From Sternotherus odoratus (taxonomy: Eukaryota > Chordata > Testudines > Kinosternidae), in contig JAVMKO010000001.1 of assembly GCA_032164245.1 (NCBI GenBank), forward strand, positions 292,379,041 through 292,443,040: a stretch of DNA of 64,000 bases, read 5' to 3'. Positions 10,801 through 21,305 of the stretch are shown here, piece by piece; positions within the stretch are counted from its first letter, which is position 1, and the number at the start of each line of letters is the position of its first letter. The notes beneath the pieces are model-generated. The model saw nothing but the letters and a program-made list of their open reading frames with translations, had not been told where the DNA came from and did no database searches. Position numbers and translations under genes: made by a program.

Positions 10801-10820
10801 ACACACACACACACACACTG
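10739..10820. repeat. Compound TA/GT/CA microsatellite
   Basis: TATATATATA, then about 22 GT units, TATG units, then about 9 CA units; it can form a hairpin between the GT and CA runs. Confidence 0.95.
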
Positions 10821-10979
10821 AGCTGTTATACTTTTAATACTGGCTTCACTTCCCCTCTAAGAACATGTTTGTTTTCTGACCAATATGGGCTTATTCCTGA
10901 TTGTGGAGTTGTGGCTTTTTGGACCTCTAGTAGCATCTTAAACAATTCCCAATCATCATTAAGATTTTTCTGATTTAAT

Positions 10980-11480
10980 TCTTCTTGGCAGTGACTGAGA
11001 GTTGGGTGGTCATTCCCAATGGTTAGGGCAGCAGTCAGGCCTAGTGGGGTTAGAGCAGGAATAGGTAGTCAGAAATTGGAGCAGGAGTCAGAGGCCAGGC
11101 ACTAGAGTCACAGATAAGAACTCGAGCCAGAAGTCAGGAATTGGAGCCCAAAGTCAGGATTGTGTTACCTGAAATGAGGCAAGACTGAGGCCAACACAGG
11201 AGCAGGACTGAAACCAGGCTGAAAAAAGACAGAAGCAGGACTGGAATAAGGCTGGTGCAAAGCTGGAAATAAGTAGGCACAGGAGCTATCGCAGCCATGG
11301 GTAAATGATATGAGCAGCTGCTGGGCTTAAAAGACAGTCTGCTGACTTTTTCAAACAAATGGGTGATGTAGCCAATCAGTCAGCCTACTACAGGCCATCT
11401 GCACTCATTAGATTGCCTACAGACTGGCTCTGCTGCAGACCTGGATTCCTGATAATTCCTCCCAACTGATTTGGCTTATA
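10980..11480. other. Purine-rich sequence of unknown origin
   Basis: Rich in CAGGA/GGAGC phrases (caggagtcagaggcc, agcaggactg), hinting at an old LTR or tandem-derived sequence between CR1 pieces, but I see no clear ends. Confidence 0.3.
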
Positions 11481-11484
11481 ATTG

Positions 11485-12300
11485 TTTTCAGCTTTGTGAA
11501 ATTGGCCGTTTTAATACACCAAGTATATACATTTCTGGTTTGGTCTTTATTCCAATTGCACATTTCAAATGTAATTAACTCACAATTACCTGTACTTCAC
11601 ATACTGCTGAGTTCTGTGATGAATTCCTCTCTCTGTCTGTCAAGGAAAGGTCTAATATAGAATTTCCCCCCCCCCCCCCCCCGTTTTGAATTAGGAAATT
11701 GTTATCCATAATATTTAGAAATTATAAGGATGTGTTACCACTGGCAGCATGAGGCCTATAGCATATCACTCAAATTGAAGTCTCCCTGGTCATGCAGCTT
11801 CCCCCCCCCCCCCCCCCATATTATAGATAAGTATGTAAAGGTCATCCTGTTCCTTAGTGTGATTTGGAGGTCTTTTGCAGACACCAACTAATATCCCATC
11901 CTGTGCTTTATCTGTTAGGAGATGGATCCCTAAACATTCAAGATAATTTTCTCCAGAGTTATCAGTGACTCGAAACAAGCAATGCCATTTTTGATACAGA
12001 ATGCCACTCCCCATCCCCTTTTGCTCACTTGATTCTTCCTGTAACCACCGCTTTTAACATTCCAATAGTGTGAATTATTCCACCAGGTTTCAGTAATATC
12101 AACTGGATCTAATTTATGCTCATAAAATTCCAAGTCTTCTTGGTTGTTATCCAGGCTCCTAGCTTTGGTGTACAGGCCATTAACAAATTTCTTCCCTTCA
12201 TGTCCTTTTGTTTCTTGATTATTATGTTCTCAACATCTCAATTTTCTGCTAAGTGAATGTTCATTTCCTTCCTCTTTTTACCCTCTGTTTTTTAATTTAA
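11485..12300 (-). pseudogene. CR1 LINE endonuclease-domain remnant
   Basis: On the minus strand, from about 12215 down to 11790, the frame reads GLYTKARSLDNNQEDLEFYE, KLDPVDITETWWNNSHYWNV, SGGYRKNQVSKRGWGVAF, and later GILVGVCKRPPN. This is the order of the apurinic endonuclease domain of CR1 ORF2 (N-terminal NARS-like, ITETWW, RxGGGVA, VGVxYRPP). The domain nicks target DNA in active elements. C-runs at 11668 and 11800 and frameshifts break it. The 3' part of a CR1 lies below it (9790-10738), so this may be one broken element. Confidence 0.75.
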
Positions 12301-12930
12301 TGCGATTCTGACTACTCCAGCAAGACGTCCCCAAGGGGATTGATTCCCCTTCTACTGAGCTGGAGGCCACCCAAAGTATACAGATCCCTATCCCCATAAA
12401 AGGGGATCAATGTTCCACAAAACCAAAATCCTCTACCCTACACAACTTACCTAGCCACTAATTGATTTCCAGAATCTTTTGTCTTCCTAAGCTTGTGGGA
12501 CAGGAAGCATCTCCCAGATCATCCTACAGTCATCTGTTATCTGTAAGATATCCTGAGATGCCTTGTCATTAGTTCTAATATTAACCATCACCAGTGAATC
12601 CTGGCCCACCGACTTCAGAGGACGATCCAATTAGAGTGATGCCTCATGTCTTGGCTCTGGGAAGACACACCCATCTGGTTGTCTGCCTGTTCCTTGCAGA
12701 ATGTTCTTTAGATTCTTAGTACAGAATCATCAACAAGGACTGTTTATCTTCCTTAGTCTGTTGGCGATCTCTTTGTGAACAAGCTTGATTTTCTTACTTG
12801 TTGGGCAGGGCGGCCACTCATAAGTGTGTCCACTACATCCCTCCACTCTCTGGATTAGCTGGATCTTCAGAGGTATCTTCCATGGTTCCCATGTGGAAAA
12901 TACTGCATTTTTAAACATCAAATTTCTAGC
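12300..12930 (-). pseudogene. CR1 ORF1 (esterase-type) remnant
   Basis: The reverse complement around 12620-12500 reads SVGQDSLVMVNIRTNDKASQ, like the GTND-containing esterase region of CR1 ORF1. The 5' to 3' order on the minus strand (ORF1-like, then endonuclease, then RT end) fits a single, much-decayed CR1 spanning 12.9 to 9.8 kb. The frame is broken throughout. Confidence 0.5.
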
Positions 12931-13096
12931 TTTTCAGTTTTAAATTTTCATTAATCTCTGTAGAGACAGTTAATTTTGATTGCGATTAAGTGTTTTGATT
13001 CCACTTCTTTCTCTAACAATTATACTCTCTTTTGTAAAGACAGGGCTTTCTCTCCAAACAACATTTACCTTTGGTGTCCTTGTGATTTTTAAATAA

Positions 13097-13302
13097 AACG
13101 AGGAAGACTTTGTAGCACCTTAGAGACTATAAACTTTTGTGGGCTATTGCATCCGATGAAGTGCGCTATAGCCCACAAAAGCTTATGCTGAAATAAACTG
13201 GTTAGTCTCTAAGGTGCTACAAAGTCTTCCTCTCTAAGGTGCTACAAAGTCTTCCTTGTTTTATTTATGGATACAGACTAACACAGCTGCTAATCTTAAA
13301 CT
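13097..13302 (+). mobile_element. Penelope-like terminal fold-back
   Basis: Two arms of about 30 bp (13101-13130, GGAAGACTTTGTAGCACC; and 13202-13231, its complement) enclose CATCCGATGAAGTG, CTATAGCCCAC, AAAAGCTTATGCTGAAATAA. A second copy of the right arm (25 bp) follows in tandem, then GGATACAGACTAACACAGC. Same unit as at 52765-52925 and 5396-5815. The core resembles a hammerhead ribozyme (see findings). Confidence 0.7.
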
Positions 13303-13811
13303 TGTGATTTTTGTTTCTGACTGGAACTTTTGTGGCTGGCCAGCATGACCCATGATGCTATAAAAGGATCAGCCCACAAGAATTCTTAACCCTTTGTGGA
13401 GTCCATTTGAAAGATCTCCAAGCTTTTGGAACCATCAAAGAATATGAAATTCACTGGTTTTGTTCCTAACTGAATATAAAAGATAATTTGTATATTAGTT
13501 TGCATACTGGTTCACCCACCCGCCAGGCCCTTGTGCTGTGTCAGGGTCGGATGCAGCCTCACCACCGAGTCCATGTCCCATGAGTGGTGGGGGGCTGCAA
13601 CCAATGGCCTGTACTCCCACTACCATGCTACCATTTATTGACAAATGAAATATGCAGAATTTTAAAACATTGTGCACAGAATTTTTGATTTTTTTTGGTA
13701 CAGAATTCCCTCAGGAGTACTCCCTGTGTCCATTTCATCCTTAGACTGTTTGCAAAGACTAGGCTTATTTTGGTTTGCAATTTATTTGTCTGCCAGCTTC
13801 TCTGTCTAAGT

Positions 13812-14592
13812 CAGGGGTGGGCAAACTTTTTGGCCCGAGGGCCACATCAGGTTTGCAAAATCATATGGAGGGCCAATCCAGCCCCCTCCCACTTCCCACC
13901 CCCTAACTATCCCCTCAGAATCCCCAACCCATCCAACCCCCCCACCCTGTCCCCCAACTGCCCCTGCCAGAGACCCATAACAACCCCCCAGGACCTCACC
14001 CCCTATCCAATTCCCCTGCTCCCTGTCCTCTCACTGCCCCACCCCATCCACACTCCCCTCCAACCCACTAACCACCACCCAAGAACTCCACCCCCTATCC
14101 AACCCACCCTGCTCCCTGACTGCCCCCTCCAGAGCCCAACCCAACCAACCATCCCGGAACCCCAGCCCCTATCCCCCCCATTACTGTAGCTGCTTGGCAC
14201 TGCTCCAGGGGAGGGAAGAAGTGTGCAGCCCCGGTCCCCCGGAGCTCTGTCTGTGCGGTTCTGGGGGGGAGGGGCGCGTGCCCGGCCCCTGGAGCTCCTT
14301 GCACGCCACGTGGCTCCAGGGGAGCATGCAGCCCCGACCCTCTGGAGTGCTGTTGGCGCGGCGTGGCTCCGGGGGAGTGCAGCCCCGGCTCTCCGGAGCG
14401 CTGTCGGCGCGGCTCTGGGGGAGGGGGATCGCTGCGCTTGGCCCAGCCAGGGAGTGGTGTCCAGTGCGGTGTGCCGCACTCGGACCGGCCCCCCAGGCTG
14501 GGAGCACGCGGCCAGTGGCTCCGTGCCCCCAGCCCTTGCTGGCGGGCCGGATAAAAATGGCCGGTGGGACACATGTGGCCCATGGGCCTTTG
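13812..14592. mobile_element. GC-rich hAT MITE (CAGGGGTGGGCAAACT end)
   Basis: Starts CAGGGGTGGGCAAACTTTTT then GGCCCGAGGGCCACATC. It has a C-rich left half and a CpG-rich right half, and ends with GCGGGCCGGATAAAAATGGC and CATGTGGCCCATGGGCC. The last terminal bases are lost or replaced, and a second left-end copy (CAGGGGTGGGCAAAG) begins at 14601. The same family is at 51502-52169. The long ORFs here on both strands reflect GC content, not genes. Confidence 0.75.
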
Positions 14593-14639
14593 TTAGACCA
14601 GGGGTGGGCAAAGTGGTGGCCTATATATGGTGACATACT

Positions 14640-15409
14640 CACTGTTTTTGAGGTGCTGAAAAGTGAGGTTCGGGGAGGGGGTCTGGGCTTGGAAGTTATT
14701 GGAAATAGGAAGGAAGTGACAGAAGTTTACCATGGAACTGCCCCCTTTTAGGGATGACATCTCAAGATTTCTTTTCTCGGTGAAACCCAAGAACGGTTTT
14801 TCTTTTCACGGTTTTCTTTTCCAAGAATGGTTTTTCTTTTCACGGTGAAACCCAAGAACTGTGGAAGTCATCCAGGGTTAATTATGAAAAGAAAGGGAAT
14901 GGGAACCTTGTCCTTTTAAGACTGAAAGCATATTTCTATTTATCGAAAACAGAGGATTAGACAGTTAGCATCCTGCATAAACTAGTAGCTTTCCTCACTA
15001 ACTATTTTAATGAGGCCCAGAAGTACAGTGTGTTCCTTTTTTGAAATCTTAGCAAAAGTCATAAACAACTTAATCTAAAGCATCATTTTGTAAGGTTGGA
15101 ATGAAAGACAAACACGCAAAATTTTAAAAGCAATCTCTCTGGGCACCAGAAGGCAGCCAGTCAATAAACCAGCGCAGAATGCAACAGCCTGCTTATTAAA
15201 TGGTGCTTTTCTGATAGCAGCACCTCACACCTGTGCTCTGATTTGTAGTAGCTGCTTGTTGGTTTCCAGATGGAATTTAATATGTTGGTTTTGACCGATA
15301 AATCCTAAGTGACTTGGGAACTTCCTAGTTGACAGACTGCCTCTCTTTTCTGTCATGCTGCCACAGCTTGACTCACAGGAGGTACTTAAGCTGCATCCCT
15401 CCTCAATTT

Positions 15410-15410
<1 letters not shown>
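14640..15410. other. Mostly unique sequence
   Basis: Includes a small local duplication of GGTTTTTCTTTTCACGG at 14795-14845. No exon or mobile element recognised. Confidence 0.4.
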
Positions 15411-15496
<86 letters not shown>

Positions 15497-15497
15497 C
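15411..15497. repeat. GA microsatellite
   Basis: (GA)n of about 43 units with two GGGA interruptions. Confidence 0.95.
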
Positions 15498-15674
15498 GCA
15501 GTTGATTGCTCTCCTACTGAGGTGCCCTCAGTTTGTAACCAAGCGGGTCCAAAACAGCCTTGAGCTGATGGACTTCAGGGCACACTGTGAAGTGTATTTA
15601 TTTGTGTAGGCTGTTGCGGGTTAGAGATCTGAGTGGACAGGAGCAACTTGGTGCTTTTATGTTTTTTAAGGGGT

Positions 15675-15800
15675 TGAGATATCACTGTTATTTATTACTG
15701 GTATTATTGTAGCATCTCGGAGCCCTACTCATGGATAAAATCCACATTGTAGTAGGAGCTGCATAGACACAGAACAAAGAGACAGCATGGGAGAAAGCAC
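15675..15800 (+). repeat. Ancient interspersed repeat (L2/MIR-like family)
   Basis: Reads GTAGCATCTCGGAGCCC ... CACAGAACAAAGAGACAG, matching the common amniote phrase 'tagcacctaggagccc...caaacacagaacaaagacag'. Relatives in this window lie at 33490, 38229 and 47330. Very diverged. A 22-bp tandem duplication follows at 16006-16049. Confidence 0.4.
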
Positions 15801-16567
15801 AATTGGGATCTGAGATGATGAGAGCCTGGACAAGAGTTTTAGCCATGTGGATGGACAGGAAAGGCTGTGTCTTAAAGATGTTGGCCAGAAAGAATTTGCA
15901 AGGTTTAGACGTAGCCTGGATGTGTCTTGTATTTCCCATTATCTTCCCACCACAACTAACTAGCAAGCAGAAGGGCATTGAACATGGAGGAGATATGGTG
16001 TCTGCATTAAAGATTTTATAATTTTAAATTAAAGATTTTATAATTTTAAAAGACAAACTGATAACCCACAGACAAAGCACTAGGTGAACAGAAGATGGCA
16101 AAATCTCATAACTGTGAAGGATGGGGGTGGGTGGGTGAGAGAGAGAGACAGATGGACAGAGGCTAGCGCTTCTGCAGGAGGTGGATTGGGACTAGTAGAC
16201 CGCATGAAGTAGTAAATTTTGAAGAGGAGTTTGAGAGTATGGATGCATGCCACACTGGGAAAAGTGATCTAACTTTAGGAAGCAGCATGTTAGATGGTAC
16301 AAAGAGAATGTGGCAGAAGGATACAAAGGAACTGGGGTGCATAGGCAGTGCAGGAATAGAGAAGAACACACATTATATCAATGCTAGCCAGTGGGTTGCC
16401 TACTCGGAGAGTAGTGAGAAACTGGAAAAGCAGCCCTTGTCTAGTTCCTCTTGCAATTTAAAATAATCCTTCCAAATAAAAGTTGTGTGCAGTTACAGAA
16501 AAAGAAATAAATATTTTGCCTCAGTGTAATGGACTGTGGGCACATACACGTATATCCAAAGGTCTCT

Positions 16568-16625
16568 TAGCGAGGATCAAACCCAGGCTCTTCAGCACCA
16601 AAAGCACAATCCTCTACCACCTGCT
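16568..16625 (-). repeat. tRNA-like fragment (SINE head or tRNA relic)
   Basis: On the minus strand it reads GTGGTAGAGGATTGTGC (A-box-like) and GGGTTTGATCCTCGC (B-box-like), spaced as in a tRNA, but the acceptor stem is not clear. Most likely an old tRNA-derived SINE head. Confidence 0.4.
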
Positions 16626-17104
16626 AAAGAAAATGTGACTTTAGGGCCCCTGTGGGAGCCCACCAGGGAATGTCATGCACTATTCCAGTATAATGCATAA
16701 ACTCCCCCAGATAAGAATTGACCAACTTCACAATTTAGGGCCTCTGCACTCTGCCATAACATTATTTACTAATTAGAACTACAATAATAATAAACATTCT
16801 AACAAAGTGTCATTAATCATAGCGTACAATAAATGTAATTTCATCAGTTTCTGACAAGGGAGGGAGATTATAAGGAAATTTATAATAGACATTTCTACAG
16901 TTTCTAGGCCTGAAGTCAAACAAATTACAATGTACATTGATCCTGTACCAGTGATTCCACTCCATCAAGCTAGTTTATTTGTCTCAAGAATGGCACACAC
17001 CATAAAACTTAAAATCACATAAAGAAAAGCTAGTCCTAGCAAAAATTGACCCATGCGGCACTTTGATTAGGATTAGCACAGCTACTCTGAACATTTTCCA
17101 TCTG

Positions 17105-18612
17105 AAATTCTAAGTGTTATAAGGAATGGCCAGAATAGATTTGTCAAGAACAAACCAAGTCAACTTAATTTTCTTATTTGACAGTCTAGTGGATGGGGGA
17201 AGCATTAGACATATTTTGATTTTAGTGAGTCTTTTATCACAGCCCCACATGGCGGTCTCATAAGCAAACTAAGGAAATGTGTACAAAATAGGGTACAATA
17301 CTGGTTTAAAGACTGTATTCAAAGAGTAGTTATTAATGGTTTACTGTCAAACTGGGAGAGGGATCAGTCCTATGTCTGGTACTATTTAATATTTTCATTA
17401 ATGATTTGGACAACACAATGAAAAGTATGTTTATAAAATTTGTGGATGACACCAACCTAGGAGATGTTCCAAGTACTGTGGAGGAAAGGATTAGAATTCA
17501 AAACAACCCTGACAAATTAGAGAATTGATCTGAAATCAGAAAGAATAAACTCAGTAAAAGCAAGTATACTCTTAGGGCTTGTCTACACTACCCGCTAGAT
17601 CAGTGGGTAGGGATAAATCCAGTGGGGGTCAATTTATCGTGTCTACATAATAAATTGACTGCTAAGTGATCTCCCATTGACTCCGGTACTCCACCAGAAC
17701 GAGAAGCATAAGTGGAATTGACGGGAGAGCATCAGCTGTTGACTTACCGCAGTGAAGACACCATGGTACGTAGATCTAAGTACGTTGACTTCAGCTACAC
17801 TATTCATGTAGCTGAAGTTGTGCATCTTGGATCTACCCTGCGCTGTAGTGTAGAAAAGCCCTTAAAAAGGAAAAATCAAATGCACAAACACAAAATGGAG
17901 AATAATTGACTAGATGCTAGTACTATTGATAAGGATCTGGAGTTATAATGGATCTCAAATTGAATATAATGACAACAATGTCATGTAGTTGAAAAAGGAC
18001 GGATACAATTCTGGGGCGTATTAACAGGTGTATCATATGTATGACATGGGAGATAAATGACATGTTCTATTTGGAATTGGTGAGGCCTCAGCTGGAGGCT
18101 TGTGCCCCGTTCTGGGTTCCCCACTTTAGGAAAGATGTGGATACACTAGAGAGACTCCAGAGGAGAGCAACAAAAATAGTAAAAGGTTTAGAAAACCTGG
18201 CCTATGAAGAAAGGTTAAAAAACTGGGCATGATTAGTCTTGAGAAAAGACAACTGCAGGGGAGGGGGGACCTGATGATTTTCAAATATGTTAAAGGCTGT
18301 TTACAAAGAGTACAGTGATCAACTGGTCTCCATGTCTACTGAAGGTAGGACAAGAAGTAATGGGCATAATCTGCAGCAAGGGAAATGTAGGTTAGATATT
18401 AGGGGGAAAAAACTTTTTAACAATAAGGGTAGTTAAATTCTGCAATAAACTTTCAAGGAAAGCTGTGCAATCCCCATCATTGGAGGTTCGTAAGAACAGG
18501 CTGGAGAAACACCTGTCAGAGATGGTCTAGGTTTAATTTGGTCCTTCCTCAGCACATGGGGCTGGACTTGACTTCGTATGGTTCCTTTCAGCCTTACATT
18601 TCTGCGATTCTA
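17105..18612 (+). mobile_element. CR1 LINE, 3' half, split by a MITE
   Basis: Plus-strand CR1 starting inside the reverse transcriptase. Around 17385-17470 it reads IFINDLDNTMKSMF and IKFVDDTNLGD (the catalytic FADD is FVDD here). After the MITE it resumes and reads LVRPQLEACAPFWVPHF and DTLERLQRRATKIVKGLENL (about 18070-18200). The 3' tail ends near 18610 with TGGTTCCTTTCAGCC...TTCTGCGATTCTAGTAG. Stops and indels make it inactive. Confidence 0.85.
17575..17861. mobile_element. Harbinger-type MITE (287 bp, TTA duplication) inside CR1
   Basis: Ends GGGCTTGTCTACACTA and TAGTGTAGAAAAGCCC, flanked by TTA at 17572-17574 and 17862-17864. The subterminal hairpin CTTCAGCTACACTATTCATG / GTAGCTGAAG is shared with the MITEs at 5462 and 34934. 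It interrupts the CR1 and is therefore younger. Confidence 0.9.
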
Positions 18613-18756
18613 GTAGTTTAAATCCTATGTTAAAAAACACTACCCGTATAACTGAAAACTCTTCTGTACCAACAGTCAACAGGCTCCTGGAAGCATCACT
18701 CATGAGTACTCCCATTTAAGTTAATAATGTTATACAGGGGAGTGAGATTATCCATG

Positions 18757-19000
18757 AGCAGGCCCGGCGACAGAAATTTTGGGGCCCAGTACTCTGATCG
18801 TTTGTGGGCCCCCCCGGCCGGTCTCTCACCGCCCGCACCCCGCCCCACCCGGGCCTATGTGGCACTGCCTTGCCGATCGGGCATAGCGGGGGTGTCGTGT
18901 CGCGGGGGAACTGGACGCGGTCAGCGGTAGCACGGTGGCGTGAGGCGCGCGGCGCGTGCGGGCGGCCTCTAGCACACCACCCCTGCCTGGCCCACCTCGG
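18757..19000. repeat. GC-rich interspersed repeat, unclassified
   Basis: Begins CAGGCCCGGCGACAGAAATT and TTGGGGCCC, then a CpG-rich stretch to CTGGCCCACCTCGG. It resembles MITE-like GC-rich repeats of turtles, but I cannot see matching ends. Confidence 0.4.
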
Positions 19001-19500
19001 TTATTATATTTTCTGCCCATGCATGTTAAAAAAGAGAAAAAAGAAAACAGAAAAGAAGGTGAAAAAGGAAATGCTATGTTACAGTTGAAAAATCAAAATC
19101 TCTAAAGGTAAAACTGAAATTAAATGAGTTAAGACTGCTTTTACAATTTAAACTCAGCTTTATTATATATATGTAGTATTATCAAGTCCTGTTTTCTTGG
19201 TCAGTATACAGCCTTGTATTTTTTTAAACCTTAGCATTACAACAACGGTAGATGTTTGCCTTAAAAGTGGGGGAGGGGTGAGGAGATTCCCCCCCCCCCC
19301 CCCCAAAAAGAATGAAGAAATAATCCTGGGTTATTCAGCTGGGGGAAACAGAAGGGTTTTCAACAGACCTTGGAAGTTCCCAGCACAGAAGCAATCTGGC
19401 TTCCACCTATGCTAACTAACATTTTAGATGGCTTTGATAGACGTTTGTAATATTAGCTATTTTTAAATAAAGAAACTATACTGCACTGAGTTACAAGATT

Positions 19501-19666
19501 GTTTTTCCTAGCGTTATTCCTGCACTATGGCAGGGTCTGCTTAGACTGGACACAACCAGTGATATGAGTGGGGTATACTCCAACCGATGCGTCGTTCCAT
19601 CTGTCGTTGGAGGCATTTTATACCTACTGCCAGGTGTTAAATCTACAGCACCTGGTATTCCCAGGA

Positions 19667-19703
<37 letters not shown>

Positions 19704-19755
19704 TTAGCTTCCGAGATCAGATGGGATCGGGCGTGGTTTAGCCGTATGCACTACA
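19501..19755 (-). mobile_element. 5S rRNA-headed retroposon (SINE-like)
   Basis: The 5S-like head is at the right (minus-strand 5' end, about 19749), followed by a body of about 135 bp ending at 19501 in GGAAAAAC. The whole is flanked by a 13-bp direct repeat, GAGTTACAAGATT, at 19488-19500 and 19756-19768. This is the picture of a target-primed insertion. The body does not match a tRNA or anything else I recognise. It is either a member of a 5S-derived SINE family or a single chimeric retrocopy; copy number would decide. Confidence 0.6.
19639..19749 (-). rRNA. 5S rRNA-like sequence (pseudogene / SINE head)
   Basis: On the minus strand it reads GCATACGGCTAAACCACG, CCCGATCCCATCTGATCTCG, GAAGCTAAGCAGGGTTGGGC, CTGGCTAGTACTTGGATGGG, AGACCTCCTGGGAATACCAG, GTGCTGTAG: recognisable 5S rRNA from end to end. 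About 10 nt are missing after the CCAUACCAC region, and there are scattered changes. The internal promoter parts (AGCTAAGCAGGG..GGGCC and GGATGGGAGACC) are kept. Its flanking duplication shows it is an inserted copy, not part of a 5S array. Confidence 0.85.
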
Positions 19756-19811
19756 GAGTTACAAGATTAATAGCCATCAATTGAATCCTGCAAAGTGATC
19801 ACTGTATTGTA

Positions 19812-19935
19812 TAGGGTGACCAGATGTCTCAATTTTATAGGGACAGTCCTGATTTGGGGGTCTTTTTCTTGTATAGGCTCCTATTACCCTCCAGCCCCTG
19901 TCCCGATTTTTCACATTTGCTGTCTGGTCATCCTA
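19812..19935. mobile_element. Small MITE with TAGGGTGACCAGATG ends
   Basis: About 124 bp, ends TAGGGTGACCAGATGTC and GTCTGGTCATCCTA, with TA at both tips. Inner phrase TTTTATAGGGACAGTCC and TTGTATAGGCTCCTATTACC. Near-copy of 3541-3660. Confidence 0.85.
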
Positions 19936-21110
19936 TAGCTGTAAGAGTCTGCTGACATGCTGTGCCACAAAAATGAATAGGACTCCAGAGTCAAACACTT
20001 CTCATGGAAAACACCTTCTTCCTAAACCGGGCAGCCATTAGCTTGCTGGTTATGACTGTGACAGTATCACACAGAGAGAGAGGTCGATGGCCCCAGAGCT
20101 CCTGTGCCCACAGAGAGGCCTAGTGCAGGATAGGAGCCTCAGACCACCCCCACCAGACCTAACAGTTTCATAATTTTTCAGTTAATATCTTCAAGGTAAC
20201 TTGAAAAATGTCCTCAAACTGCCCCAATTTAATTTTTCTGTGAGAAAGCACATTTAGTTTCTCTGCTTTAATAGCCTCCAGGTCAGCTTGAAAGGATGTA
20301 CGAGTAACTAATGTAATTGCCACTAACTTGCTTAGTTAAGCTATGACAAATGGAGTGTTTAAGCATGAAGAAACGACATTTGGTCAGGTTCTAACAAACA
20401 AAATGGTTTGTTTGGGTTTTTTTGGACAGTTGACGCCAACTTTATACATCAAAAAGAGAGGCAGTAAAGAATAAAACCCCTTTTTGTTTTGTTTTATCTT
20501 GCAATTTACCCATAGGCTGCCATAATACACACAAAAAAGTCCTCTGAATCCATATCAGAAAAGGGTTTGAAATATTGCCTGGCAAAGACAACAGCCTTTT
20601 CCTTGAATGACGTATATCAGATATTTCTATTTCTATCTCCACATAAAGATTCACTCCACTCTGACTCTACCTCACAGGCAACCAATTTAAAATCCAAGTG
20701 CTAGTGTGATTCAAATATTGCATCAATGAACTATACTCAAATTCACACTGTAACTAAGTCATCTTCCTTTTTTATTTTCATCTACATTCCTAGGGACCTT
20801 GTTAAGCTTTTGTAAGTCTGATTTTACCACCATTTTCCATTCAAGGTTTTCTGTTTTCACTGGGGTCTTTGCTCTGCACACAGGAAGGTCAATTCAGTAC
20901 CTAATTAACTGACTTGTAAATTTGCCTTTCTCACTGAATTCTTTACAATTTAGCTCAAAGCCCTCTTAAAGATGAAGCTTAGTTCTTAAATCCATTTACC
21001 ATTAACTTTGCAAGTGAAAGCAAAGACACAAACAGGTGAATTGGCTCAGTTTGAGAAGAAATTAACTATACATACAATTACATGCTAAATACCCCCTCAG
21101 TACTGTAAAA
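19936..21110. other. Mostly unique intronic DNA
   Basis: No exon or clear mobile element seen. Around 20060-20160 a GC-richer phrase (CACAGAGAGGCCTAGTGCAG) may be an old LTR piece, but I cannot support it. Confidence 0.4.
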
Positions 21111-21305
21111 CAGTGATCCCCAACCCCCGGTCCGCGGCCCGGTACCGGTCCGTGGATCGTTTTTCACCGGTCCGCCGCCGGAAGTATCCGCCGAAAAGCC
21201 GCAGAAGTCAGACGCAAAAGTGAAACTGCGGTTTGTCGGCGGACATACAAGCGGTCCGCTGCGGAGAAGGAAAAAAAATCCGGTCCTTGCCGCGTCCATT
21301 CCGTG
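21111..21305. mobile_element. hAT MITE (CAGTGATCCCCAACC end), right end damaged
   Basis: Starts CAGTGATCCCCAACCCCCGG then TCCGCGGCCCGGTACCGGTC. CpG-rich. The expected complementary right end (GGTTGGGGA...) is missing; similarity fades near 21300. Confidence 0.65.

Noticed and set aside
10239..10973. 244-codon plus-strand ORF
   Set aside because: Antisense to a CR1 3' region and running through a GT/CA microsatellite; no domain.
13695..14751. Several 130-200-codon ORFs
   Set aside because: Composition artefacts of a GC-rich hAT MITE.
19491..19697. 68-codon ORF over the 5S-like region
   Set aside because: The DNA is a 5S rRNA-derived retroposon; the ORF is incidental.
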